Origin: Candidatus Bathyarchaeota archaeon
Lineage (GTDB): Archaea; Thermoproteota; Bathyarchaeia; Bathyarchaeales; Bathycorpusculaceae
Direction: 5' to 3'
NCBI GenBank assembly: GCA_003151735.1
Contig: PLYI01000081.1
Span: 1 to 64,000 of the forward strand
Length of the DNA stretch: 64,000 nucleotides
In this document: positions 1 to 9,121 of the stretch, in pieces
Position numbering within the stretch: the first letter of the stretch is position 1
Layout of the letters: each line of letters opens with the position of its first letter
Position numbers and translations under genes: made by a program
Notes under the pieces: generated by a model
Database searches by the model: none
The model's input: the letters and a program-made list of their open reading frames with translations, nothing else
What the model was told of the DNA's origin: nothing

Positions 1-393
1 TGGGGTTACGTTGCTGCTGTTGTCTTTTAGGACTGTTGCTAATGTGGCGACTTTTTCCCTTAACATTTCGGCAGCTTTAGAAGCATTGTTTTCTTGATAA
101 TATGCTAAAGACACACTTAGGAAAACCATTGTGTAGATTACTATCACACTTGGGTAAGATTGAAGAACTGCAGAGACCCCACCTGCAATCATCAGTATTA
201 TTACCAGTGGGCTTTTGAAGCGTGAAAGAAAATTGAAGATGGCTGCCCGTTTCTTCTTTTTGGCAAATTCGTTTCGACCATAAATTTCGAGGCGTTTTTC
301 CGCTTCTTGAGAACTAAGTCCAGTTTGAGAAGTGTTTAACCGAGAAAGAAGCTCGTTTGTTGGAAGGCTAAGAACCTCTTCGGCACTGAGCAC
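1..393 (-). CDS. Cation-transporting P-type ATPase, N-terminal part (truncated by window edge)
   Basis: Minus-strand translation ...VLSAEEVLSLPTNELLSRLNTSQTGLSSQEAEKRLEIYGRNEFAKKKKRAAIFNFLSRFKSPLVIILMIAGGVSAVLQSYPSVIVIYTMVFLSVSLAYYQENNASKAAEMLREKVATLATVLKDNSS matches the P-type ATPase N-terminus. In-frame stop at 448-450; first plausible start is GTG at 393. Confidence 0.85.
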   Translation of the reverse strand, partial: MLSAEEVLSLPTNELLSRLNTSQTGLSSQEAEKRLEIYGRNEFAKKKKRAAIFNFLSRFKSPLVIILMIAGGVSAVLQSYPSVIVIYTMVFLSVSLAYYQENNASKAAEMLREKVATLATVLKDNSSNVTP

Positions 394-576
394 TGGTTGA
401 GCTGTTTGTTCATGATTCGGTTTTGCTTCCGTTGATTTGAATCCGCCTCAACTTGGTTCCGATAAATTGAAATTACAACGCTTATAGGTTTTTTGCAGAA
501 TTCGAGAAGTTTGAAGCTTGCAGAGGCAAAAACATCTGTTTAATAGACACGGTGTGAGAAAGGTTTTAGGGATTTT

Positions 577-786
577 ATGAGCAACGAAGAAATGAAGGGA
601 AAAGCCAACCAAACAAAAAACAAGGATCCTAAAGAAAAAGACAAGACTGCTATAAGCGAAAGAGAGCGATACAAAGGCAAGTTGAACAAGGCAGAAAACA
701 AAGCTCAAGAAACTATTATTAAAGCAAGAAGTAAAAACCAAGGGCACGAAGCCGTTTCTGACCAGAAGTCGCATGAATATCACTAA
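577..786 (+). CDS. Small Lys/Glu-rich hypothetical protein (weak CsbD-like flavour)
   Basis: 69-aa ORF, highly charged, no clear domain. Confidence 0.35.
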   Translation: MSNEEMKGKANQTKNKDPKEKDKTAISERERYKGKLNKAENKAQETIIKARSKNQGHEAVSDQKSHEYH

Positions 787-850
787 ACACAATATTCATT
801 GAACCGTTTATGCTACTTAACGTTTACAATACTAAGCTCCCAATCAATTT

Positions 851-1339
851 TTATTCTTCTTCAGTTTTTCCCCATGCTTCCTTGACAAAGCTTGTGAGTG
901 CCCAATGCCAGCCTCGCTTCTCTGCAATATTTTCTCCGAATTCTTTTTTCAAATGTTTGTTCATTCTAATGATCCTTCGACTTATCTGATGACGAGTGAC
1001 TTTAAACTGCTCAAGCCTCGCCTGCAAATCTTTAGGTAACAATCCCGGACTACCTGCTTCATAGAGAAAACGCAGAATCTCCCGGTCAACCTCATCAATG
1101 CAAGCTACATGCTCTATTAATGAATGCTCAAAATTGAAAGAACCCTTCAAGCCAGCAAAGATGGTGCGCAGCATAAGCTTAACCTCTCCAACCTCAGCCA
1201 AGGTCTGCTTGAGGAGCTGCTGGTTATACTTTAACCGCCCAATCTTATCACTCTGGGTACGCTTCTTTTTCTGGGTCTGAACAGGTTTTTCGATGTCTTC
1301 CATCTCAAAATGCACACTCCAAGAATTCTTCTCCATCAA
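851..1339 (-). CDS. Winged-helix-like hypothetical protein
   Basis: 162 aa; IDEVDREILRFLYEAGSPGLLPKDLQARLEQFKVTRHQISRRIIRMNKHL looks like HTH. Confidence 0.6.
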   Translation of the reverse strand: MMEKNSWSVHFEMEDIEKPVQTQKKKRTQSDKIGRLKYNQQLLKQTLAEVGEVKLMLRTIFAGLKGSFNFEHSLIEHVACIDEVDREILRFLYEAGSPGLLPKDLQARLEQFKVTRHQISRRIIRMNKHLKKEFGENIAEKRGWHWALTSFVKEAWGKTEEE

Positions 1340-1550
1340 CGATTGGCAAAATTAGCAGTGGGTAATCAGGACCAACCAACCTCAGAAAATTGACTTGTGA
1401 AAAGCACGGACTTTTCCCATGCCCTGAGCTTAATGCTGTAATGGCTTCTGAACGGGTTTTCGCTGCCATTACTGCGATTATAAGTTTGGGGTTTTCTATT
1501 GCCATCCTAAGACACATAACCGTTTCCTCCGTCCACTGAACCTTTAGCAA
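1305..1550 (-). CDS. Small hypothetical protein overlapping both neighbours
   Basis: 81-aa ORF in a chain of overlapping minus-strand ORFs. Confidence 0.45.
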   Translation of the reverse strand: MLKVQWTEETVMCLRMAIENPKLIIAVMAAKTRSEAITALSSGHGKSPCFSQVNFLRLVGPDYPLLILPIVDGEEFLECAF

Positions 1551-2514
1551 CGTCTTGGGTGCCCTCAGAACTTACAAGTTTACCCAAAATATCGGCGACT
1601 CTTCCTAAGTCGCAACCCATCTTCTCCAGCTTAGCAAGGCTGCCTGAAATCCTCTCTAAATCGCAAAGTACATTGTCGAATTGCCCTTCAAGTTTCTTTA
1701 TGCGCTCTGGCATTAGCAAGTATTCGACTGCAGCGTCGCGCCCAAGGTGATCAAGCTCGCCCTCATCTTCTCCTGGACTATCATCGATTACTCGTTTGGG
1801 CGTGCTCACTGTAAAGTAGCGGTTAAGTAGATTTGCAACTGGATCATCGACGCCTAACTCGTGACGTTTGTTAATCTTGCCATCTCCTAATACGCAGCCG
1901 TACTTGCTCATCAAACCCTTAGCGACTCGGTCAGCCATGTTCTTAGCAGATGTCACTAACTCCCCGGGACTACGACCATACAGAGTTTCGACATGCACTA
2001 TCCAAGATGTTGTTGTATGCCTAACTTTAACGCCCTGCTCTAAACCTAAAAGTGCAGTCCAATTCTGCATCTCAATTCGTTTAAAATCGCCCGATGGATA
2101 GACTCCCTCTCGTAAAACTGGGAACTTGAAAAAGCATCGATGAAGGCGAAAGACGCCGCTGCTGAAAAGTACTCCTTCACATGATATGAGAAAGTTTTGA
2201 CCTCGCTCAGTTAGCTCATAGTCTACAAAGTTGCTGCGCTTTATTCGGCGGATTAAGCCTGCTTTTTCCAGCTTTTTTACGTAGTAATCGACGTGTTGTT
2301 TGCTCCATCCACGGGCGCGCCCTATCTTGGCTGTATACATTTTGACCTCAATGCCCTTGAGGATGGGAATGACCCGGGAGCGAACTGTAGAGAAGTCAAA
2401 TTTGACTTTAGACTTTGGAAGCGAAATATTTTGACTTCTATCGATAGCTTCTTTGTCCAAAAATTTAGCACCTGTTCCTTCTTGAAAATTTATCGCAAGC
2501 AGGTGAAGATGCAA
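1507..2514 (-). CDS. Winged-helix DNA-binding protein
   Basis: 335 aa; GWSKQHVDYYVKKLEKAGLIRRIKRSNFVDYELTERGQNFL is a wHTH; start uncertain. Confidence 0.65.
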   Translation of the reverse strand: MHLHLLAINFQEGTGAKFLDKEAIDRSQNISLPKSKVKFDFSTVRSRVIPILKGIEVKMYTAKIGRARGWSKQHVDYYVKKLEKAGLIRRIKRSNFVDYELTERGQNFLISCEGVLFSSGVFRLHRCFFKFPVLREGVYPSGDFKRIEMQNWTALLGLEQGVKVRHTTTSWIVHVETLYGRSPGELVTSAKNMADRVAKGLMSKYGCVLGDGKINKRHELGVDDPVANLLNRYFTVSTPKRVIDDSPGEDEGELDHLGRDAAVEYLLMPERIKKLEGQFDNVLCDLERISGSLAKLEKMGCDLGRVADILGKLVSSEGTQDVAKGSVDGGNGYVS

Positions 2515-2647
2515 GTTGGTTAAGCGATTTCTTTCCCGTTAATGAGGGCTCGGAGCATCGTCCACACCAAAAAGCACAATCATTGCAAATGAGAACTTTA
2601 AGTTCTACAATGGCTTTGCCTTGAAAACTGCAAGCAGCAAATTCCAT
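2465..2647 (-). CDS. Small Cys-containing hypothetical protein
   Basis: 60 aa with CNDCAFWCGRC; overlaps the next ORF. Confidence 0.35.
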   Translation of the reverse strand: MEFAACSFQGKAIVELKVLICNDCAFWCGRCSEPSLTGKKSLNQLASSPACDKFSRRNRC

Positions 2648-2791
2648 TTAGGGTGCCTCCGCTTCGACCTGAAGCAAAGCCCTTTTAGTAATTTCTTCAA
2701 GCTCATGAAAATCAGCATCAAAATTAAGGGCTAAACCAGCAAGAAAAATCCGCATCATAATTGCAGCAGCTTCAATTTCCTTCTGATTCAA
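2648..2791 (-). CDS. Small hypothetical protein (TTG start)
   Basis: Own translation LNQKEIEAAAIMMRIFLAGLALNFDADFHELEEITKRALLQVEAEAP*; its stop abuts the next ORF start (TAA-ATG). Confidence 0.35.
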   Translation of the reverse strand: MNQKEIEAAAIMMRIFLAGLALNFDADFHELEEITKRALLQVEAEAP

Positions 2792-2959
2792 CTAAAAAAC
2801 CTCTTAGCTGCTGAAGAAAAAAAGAAAGGAGAAAAAGGGAAAAAGAGACCGCAGAGAAGTGAGAATGGAGATATCGCCAGTCGAGTGCTATACCATGCTA
2901 GACGACGGCCCCATGACCATGTTTTTGGTTGGATTACGTCCTTTTGGAGATGTGCAACA

Positions 2960-3208
2960 TTATTTAAGTTTTCTGAAAAGGCTAACGCCCTCCTTATCTG
3001 TCAAAACGTAATCGAAGCCTGCCTCGATTAGCTGCATTGCTTCCTGACGCGTGTGAGCATCTTTGCAAATAAACTCTCTACTGCCACCGTACATTTCAGG
3101 GTGATTTATGACCAAGCAACAAAGTCCTATGGCGCATCCTATCTTTTCGCTATTTGTTAGAAGAAGAAAAAATCGATTTTCCAAAAAACGGGTTTTTTCT
3201 TCTTTCAA
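2960..3208 (-). CDS. Small hypothetical protein
   Basis: 82 aa; DAHTRQEAMQLIEAGFDYVLTDKEGVSLFRKLK looks protein-like. Confidence 0.45.
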   Translation of the reverse strand: MKEEKTRFLENRFFLLLTNSEKIGCAIGLCCLVINHPEMYGGSREFICKDAHTRQEAMQLIEAGFDYVLTDKEGVSLFRKLK

Positions 3209-3364
3209 TCATAACACATCTGAGAAAAACAACAACAGCTTAATCCTACAAAAAATGTGTTGTTGCTTTACCAGTCAAGACAAATCCCTTAAGCAGCTAA
3301 ATTCTCTGCGTGAAGTAATAAAAACATTATTCAAACCAAAGTCAAGCAGCTAGGTGTATGTTAG

Positions 3365-3416
3365 CATAGAAAAGGCTGAAAAAGTCGAAAAAAGGCTTAA
3401 ATTCCATTTCCAATAG
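3365..3416 (-). repeat. Dispersed post-stop T-rich element, copy A (after leuS)
   Basis: Sense strand ATTGGAAATGGAATTTAAGCCTTTTTTCGACTTTTTCAGCCTTTTCTATG. Confidence 0.75.
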
Positions 3417-3437
3417 ATTTTGGAAAAGCCTTTGATG

Positions 3438-6320
3438 CTACTCGATGTAGATTGCTGGTTGATAGGGCATAGCCATTGATGCGCGGTTTTTGGGGTCAAA
3501 GCGTGCTTGGTCATCTTCGCGGTAAACAGATACGTCTGCGTTGAAGCGTTCCGCAAAAAACTTGGCTGCGTCAGCCAAAATAGACTGCTCGTCCACTACT
3601 TGAATTTTCTGCATGTTAGCTTTCCGCTCACCAGAAACCTTCGTCAAAGCCTTCATCACTCGTGGAACCATGCCTGCGATATCTTTCATGTGCAGCTTCA
3701 GATCTTTGTCGGCGGCGAATTCTTTCATTAAATCGCCGATTTTTGCTTCACCAGCCACGGTTTTATCTAAGATTTTAATGTAAACCTGCCATTTCCAGAG
3801 AGCAGCAGTGTAGCAGCATATGCGTTTGGGCGTTATCTTTGTGGCTTTTAGGATGTTTGTGGTGTCGGTTATCAAGTCGGTTATTAGGTTTTCTTGCTCT
3901 TCAGCTGCAACGTCAATTTTGGCGGCGTCAAAGGTTGGCCATTTAGCAACGCAAATGAAGCCTTCCTCGCCAGTTTGACTCCAAAGTTCCTCGCAGAGAA
4001 AAGGCGCGAAAGGGGCAAGCATCTTAAGCCAAACCTTTACGGCTTCACCTAACGCTTTTGCTTCGGTAGTGCCTTTTCGCTGTATGTACCAGCGCAAATC
4101 ATTCCAAGTTTCAAACAACGCGACTTGCAGGGCAGTTCTGGTTTTCAGCTCCTCAAGGCTTGCTGTAACCTCTTTTATTCGGCATTGAAGCTTACTCTGC
4201 AACCACCGCTCCAGCGATGTGTCTTCCTGTTTTTTGGCGCAAGCAACTATTCCGCTTGCAAAACCCATCAAACCCTCAAACTTCGTCTGCAAATCGCTGA
4301 CGTTTTCAGCTCGCCAATCTGGGTCATCCATGCCCTCAGCACCCAACAATAAACCGCAGCGGGTAGCGTCAGCACCGTATTTTTCGACGGCGCCTTTCAT
4401 GGTTATGAAGTTGCCTTTGCTCTTGTGCATTCCTTGTCCTTCAACCATGAGCATGCCGTTGACGCTAATTGCTTTTGGCCAATGCTCAGGAGGAAAAAGG
4501 GCAGCATGATGGAAGATGCAGAAGGACAGGTGGTTTGGTACAAGTTCTTTAGCAGAGTTGCGCAGGTCAAACGGGTACCAATACAAAAATTCCGTTCGCA
4601 TCGCCTCAAGCAAATCATCCTTGATTCCGACCGCCTTTGCGAGTTCCGCTGGGCTGCCTTTTCCATAGAAAATGTAATCGAAAACTTCAGGCGTCAACGT
4701 TTCAGGCTTGATGCTGTTCTGTTTTATGTGTTTGTTAATGGTGTAGAATGCCATGTAGATTGTGGAGTCGCTGAGGGTTTCAATTATCCAGCCGTTTCCC
4801 CAAGGCAGCGGTGTTCCGAAGCCTGTGGTTCTTGCGCAAGCCCACTCGCGAAGCCAATCGATAACCGTGTTGAACCATGGCTTAGCTGAATCAGGATAAA
4901 TCGTCATCTGAGCGACGGTGGCGTGCGCAAGCGCTTTCCACTGCGGGTCAGAATAGTTTAGGAACCATTGGTCTGAGAGAATCTTTACTAAGCACTGGGT
5001 CATGCAGCGGCAAACTACGGGTTCCGACAAATCATACATGCTGTCAGCTACTCCCATCTTCTTGAAATCAACTATCAGAATATCTTTGATTTCCCGCACA
5101 GTTTTGCCTGCATAAGGTCCACAGCTCTCTTTTAGAACTCCACTGTGGAACTCTTTTTTGTACAGTTCTTTGGTTGCTTGGTCTGCTTTGGGGTCGTTTT
5201 GGTCTTTTATACCCATTTTCTCTACGATTTCGATCGCTGGAAAATCACCGAAGCCCTCAACCTTGATAATTGAGACTGGCTTGATCTGCTTTACAACCTC
5301 TGGGTCTATGTCGAACTGCTCAAGAGCCTCTGGTTTTTGCTGCAAATCCCTAAGCGCTAACCAATCGTAAGGTGCATGTGCAGGAACACTGTAAACAACC
5401 CCTGTGGCGGTTTTGGGGTCAACAAACCATCCGGGCAAAATTGGAAACTTGGCTTTTGTAACTGGATTCTCGAAGGTTTTGCCGATGAGTTCTTTTCCTT
5501 TGAATTCGCGTTTTACTTCGATTTTTCTTTCTTGCTCTTTCAGTTTTTCAGCGGCTTCCTGGCTGATTATCCAGCACTCGCCATTAACAGCGGCTTCCAC
5601 GTAAGTGACGTCAGGATTAATCCACATGTTTGTTATGCCATAGATTGTTTCTGGGCGGAAAGTGGCGGCTGGCAGGATGGTTCCGTCTGGAAGTTTGTAT
5701 TTTATGAGTGTGTATTCTTCTGGGGTGACCCCTTCGCCGCTTTGGCGGTCATGGTCACCTGTTGGGCTTTTATCTTTGGGACACCAAACAACTGGATGCG
5801 TGCCTCGTGTGACGTAGCCTTTTTCTTTGAGGTTCTTGTACTGCCACTCGATGAACTTCTGGTAAGTTGGCATTACTGTGGTGAATTCGCGTCGCCAATC
5901 CACTGAGAAACCTATGCTTTTGACGGCTAAGCGGCCTTCATCAGTGTAGTACTGAGCCATGTAGAGTGGATCTACGAATTTTTTAAGCTCAGCCTCGGGG
6001 ACGCCATCGACTTCACGTAGGACGCGGATGAATTCTTGGTCGCCTCTAGCGACACGTTGGCTGGCTCCTAGTAGCGGTTGACCCGTCCAGTGCCAAGCCC
6101 AAGGCCAAAGCACGTTGAAACCTTGCATACGCTTAAACCGAGCATAAACATCCACTCTCGAAGCCGTGAAAGTGTGCCCAACATGCAATGGACCATTCAT
6201 GTATGGAAATGGAAAAGTCACCATTACTTTCTGTCTTTTCGGGTCAGGGTCAGCATCGAAAACATGGGTGTTTTCCCATTTGGCTTGCCATTTCTGCTCG
6301 AATTGCTTGGTTTGGCTCAT
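3438..6320 (-). CDS. leuS: Leucyl-tRNA synthetase
   Basis: 960 aa; class I aaRS motifs FPYMNGPLHVGHTFTASR (HIGH-type) and KMSKS-like HKSKGNF, archaeal-type length. Confidence 0.97.
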   Translation of the reverse strand: MSQTKQFEQKWQAKWENTHVFDADPDPKRQKVMVTFPFPYMNGPLHVGHTFTASRVDVYARFKRMQGFNVLWPWAWHWTGQPLLGASQRVARGDQEFIRVLREVDGVPEAELKKFVDPLYMAQYYTDEGRLAVKSIGFSVDWRREFTTVMPTYQKFIEWQYKNLKEKGYVTRGTHPVVWCPKDKSPTGDHDRQSGEGVTPEEYTLIKYKLPDGTILPAATFRPETIYGITNMWINPDVTYVEAAVNGECWIISQEAAEKLKEQERKIEVKREFKGKELIGKTFENPVTKAKFPILPGWFVDPKTATGVVYSVPAHAPYDWLALRDLQQKPEALEQFDIDPEVVKQIKPVSIIKVEGFGDFPAIEIVEKMGIKDQNDPKADQATKELYKKEFHSGVLKESCGPYAGKTVREIKDILIVDFKKMGVADSMYDLSEPVVCRCMTQCLVKILSDQWFLNYSDPQWKALAHATVAQMTIYPDSAKPWFNTVIDWLREWACARTTGFGTPLPWGNGWIIETLSDSTIYMAFYTINKHIKQNSIKPETLTPEVFDYIFYGKGSPAELAKAVGIKDDLLEAMRTEFLYWYPFDLRNSAKELVPNHLSFCIFHHAALFPPEHWPKAISVNGMLMVEGQGMHKSKGNFITMKGAVEKYGADATRCGLLLGAEGMDDPDWRAENVSDLQTKFEGLMGFASGIVACAKKQEDTSLERWLQSKLQCRIKEVTASLEELKTRTALQVALFETWNDLRWYIQRKGTTEAKALGEAVKVWLKMLAPFAPFLCEELWSQTGEEGFICVAKWPTFDAAKIDVAAEEQENLITDLITDTTNILKATKITPKRICCYTAALWKWQVYIKILDKTVAGEAKIGDLMKEFAADKDLKLHMKDIAGMVPRVMKALTKVSGERKANMQKIQVVDEQSILADAAKFFAERFNADVSVYREDDQARFDPKNRASMAMPYQPAIYIE

Positions 6321-6565
6321 GAAACCTTTTGATTAAAGATTTAGCTATTAAGAGTTTTGCTTAAAGTATGCAACCGTAATTTTGTTAGACACCTCAAAGT
6401 TTAGAAAAAATAGTAATGTTAGCTCCAAACTGTCTGTTTAAAACCTTATTTTTTTGGCGTCTTTGGATCATTTTTCATTATTTAAACATATCACAAATAT
6501 TTGGTTAAACACCATTTTATATACCTAAAAAACAAATACCCAAGATAGTGACAAAGGCGAATTAA

Positions 6566-7570
6566 ATGTCTGTAAATTCAAAGCTAAGGAACATGAGAAG
6601 AGAGTTTAAACAAAAAGGCGGACCAGCTATGAAGAATGCCAGGAAAAAAATGTTGCAGAAATTCAAAGACAGCAGCCTTTCCTCTCAAGCTTTGAGATAT
6701 TTTGCCAAAGTTACATTACATAATTCTTTGCCTGTTTTTGAGGCTTTGATAGCTATGTCATGTGAAGCTGTCGGAGGCAGACCTGAAAAAACAACACCAT
6801 TTGGAGAAGCCATCGTTCTAATAAGTTCAGGCGCTGATTTACATGATGATGTCATTGACCAATCGTTCATAAAAGGGTCAAAACAGACAGTTTTAGGAAA
6901 ATTTAATCAATCTACAGCAATATTGGCAGGAGACATTTTGCTAGTTAAAGGGATTAAACAATTAACTGATGCATCCGAATTTATTCCTAAGAAACAAGCC
7001 AAGGAAATTTTAGAATTGGTTTCCGATGCTGTTATCGAAATTTGTACTGCAGAAGCTTTAGAGATTCAAATGCATAATCGACTCGATTTAACGCCAGACG
7101 AGTACCATGAAGTAATTAGGCTAAAAGCGGTTGTTCCTGAACTCGCTATGAAGATTGGTGCAATTATAGGAAATGGAAATTCAAGAGATGTGAAGAGCCT
7201 TGGACAATTCGGTAGAACGTATGGTATTAACTCAATAATTATTGAGGAATTCGCCGATCTTTTGGATATCGAAGAGTTGAGAAATAGATTAAAAAATGAA
7301 TGCCCCCCGTTACCTATTATATATTGTCTTCAAAATCCGGAAATGAAAACTAATCTTGTCCCTTTATTGAGCGTAGATTTAATGGATGAAAATATCCATA
7401 AAAAAATTGTTGAAACTGTTCTTAAATCGCCTGAAAGTCATGTTCTTGAAAAAGTTCTAGTTTCAAATGTAACCATTGAACAAAAGCAATTATCGAAGAA
7501 GATAAATGAAAAAATGAGAGGAGAACTAATGAATTTATTGCTATGTCCTCTCAACTATTTTGAGAATTAA
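6566..7570 (+). CDS. Polyprenyl synthetase family protein (isoprenyl diphosphate synthase-like)
   Basis: First Asp-rich motif LHDDVID and GKFNQSTAILAGDILL; second Asp-rich region altered to EEFADLLD. Confidence 0.8.
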   Translation: MSVNSKLRNMRREFKQKGGPAMKNARKKMLQKFKDSSLSSQALRYFAKVTLHNSLPVFEALIAMSCEAVGGRPEKTTPFGEAIVLISSGADLHDDVIDQSFIKGSKQTVLGKFNQSTAILAGDILLVKGIKQLTDASEFIPKKQAKEILELVSDAVIEICTAEALEIQMHNRLDLTPDEYHEVIRLKAVVPELAMKIGAIIGNGNSRDVKSLGQFGRTYGINSIIIEEFADLLDIEELRNRLKNECPPLPIIYCLQNPEMKTNLVPLLSVDLMDENIHKKIVETVLKSPESHVLEKVLVSNVTIEQKQLSKKINEKMRGELMNLLLCPLNYFEN

Positions 7571-7740
7571 CGCCAGCCAGTTGACCGGATAATTTTTGTG
7601 TTTGTTTTCATTATTGTTTCCCCTTTTCTTGTGTATTATTGTTCTACACTTAGACTTTAAAACGTTTTCGGTATTTTTACTTACTAAGAATATTGTTTAT
7701 TAATTCTCAATGCTTAACTTTAGCTGACTAAACAATAGTC

Positions 7741-9096
7741 ATGGCTAAGCTGATGATTCAACGAATGTCCTTTATCAAAAATAGGACAAATCTCAAGCTA
7801 TCTACAGCAAATATAATGTGTGTAGCAACCGCTTTCATATGGTATTTGCTAGCCTTCATCACTTTAAGTAATTTGGCTAATAATATAGGCACAAACGGTA
7901 CTGAAAACATAATCATTTTCGGCGTTAACGCAGGAGCGATAGCCCTTTCCGGATTACTCGGTTCATTCATTATCGATAAATTCAAGAAACGCAGGCTTTT
8001 TCTTTATCTCTGGATAATTAGCGGAATAGCATTATCAATATTGCCCCTTGCATTTAATGTTGCAAACATCAACGAACTCTTGATAATTTCTTTGATTTTT
8101 GGTCTATACTTTGGATTTGGCATGCCTGCCACGATGGGTTATCATTCAAGTTTCACGAGCATTGAAGGTCGAGCAAAAATAGGCGGCTTAACTTTCTTAG
8201 TGATAGGTGTTTCATCAGCAGCTATTAGTTTTATACCATTCGACTCCCTAATTCTGCCATGTTTGATACTTGCATTTGTTCGGTTAATAGGCTTGGGATT
8301 TTTCCACTTCATGCCTATAACTCAAGAACCTAACAAAGAAACCAGCAAAGTAAAATATATAGGACTTATACAAAACAGGTCTTTCCTTTTTTATTTTATT
8401 CCATGGTTAATGTTTACCCTAATAAATTTCACAACTATTCCAACTCAAAACAACATTCCAGACATAAAAAACAATCCTGACCTCTTCAACGTATTAGAAA
8501 ATATTGTCATCGCAATAGTGGCCGTTATCGGGGGATTTGTCGCCGACAGATGGGGCCGTAAACGGTTAACAATAATCGGCTTTATTGTACTAGGTATAGG
8601 ATATGCAGTTCTGGGGCTTTACCCCGGGTTGTTTGGCAGCGTAATTTACACTATTGTAGATGGAGTCGCATGGGGAATTTTCTACGTTATATTTGTTTTT
8701 ACATTGTGGGGTGACCTTGCTCAAAATCGAAATAGCGATAAAATCTACTTTTTAGGAGTTTTACCCTTTGTTTCATCTTATTTTATAGAACTGATATTTT
8801 CTCCAATTCTAGTAGATATACTACCATCAACAATTTTCTCTTTTGCCAGTGTCTTCCTATTTCTCGCTGTTTTGCCTTTGATTTATGCTCCCGAAACTTT
8901 ACCTGAGAAACTGATGAAAGACCGCGATCTTAAAAGCTACATCGAGAATGCAAAAAAGAAAGCGCAAAAAGAATCTGACAACGTCCATAAAAAAGAAAAA
9001 CCGAATGCTAACAATAATGATGATGAAAAACCATCAAAGTCCGAAGAAGATAAAGAATATCAAGATGCAGTGAAGCTTGCAGAAAAATACTATTAA
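7741..9096 (+). CDS. MFS transporter
   Basis: Multiple TM segments; MFS loop motif VADRWGRKRL; charged C-terminal tail. Confidence 0.85.
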   Translation: MAKLMIQRMSFIKNRTNLKLSTANIMCVATAFIWYLLAFITLSNLANNIGTNGTENIIIFGVNAGAIALSGLLGSFIIDKFKKRRLFLYLWIISGIALSILPLAFNVANINELLIISLIFGLYFGFGMPATMGYHSSFTSIEGRAKIGGLTFLVIGVSSAAISFIPFDSLILPCLILAFVRLIGLGFFHFMPITQEPNKETSKVKYIGLIQNRSFLFYFIPWLMFTLINFTTIPTQNNIPDIKNNPDLFNVLENIVIAIVAVIGGFVADRWGRKRLTIIGFIVLGIGYAVLGLYPGLFGSVIYTIVDGVAWGIFYVIFVFTLWGDLAQNRNSDKIYFLGVLPFVSSYFIELIFSPILVDILPSTIFSFASVFLFLAVLPLIYAPETLPEKLMKDRDLKSYIENAKKKAQKESDNVHKKEKPNANNNDDEKPSKSEEDKEYQDAVKLAEKYY

Positions 9097-9121
9097 GCCA
9101 CTCTAACGTTGTTTAGCAGTT

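Noticed and set aside
448-792. 114-aa minus-strand ORF
   Set aside because: Cys/Phe/Leu-rich low-quality translation antisense to the lysine-rich 577-786 ORF; looks like an antisense artefact.
2865-3011. Plus-strand 48-aa ORF MEISPVECYTMLDDGPMTMFLVGLRPFGDVQHYLSFLKRLTPSLSVKT
   Set aside because: Overlaps the end of the more protein-like minus-strand ORF 2960-3208; cannot decide, so not listed.
3507-6332. Many plus-strand and alternate-frame ORFs inside leuS
   Set aside because: All overlap a well-supported LeuRS gene and have no recognisable domain.
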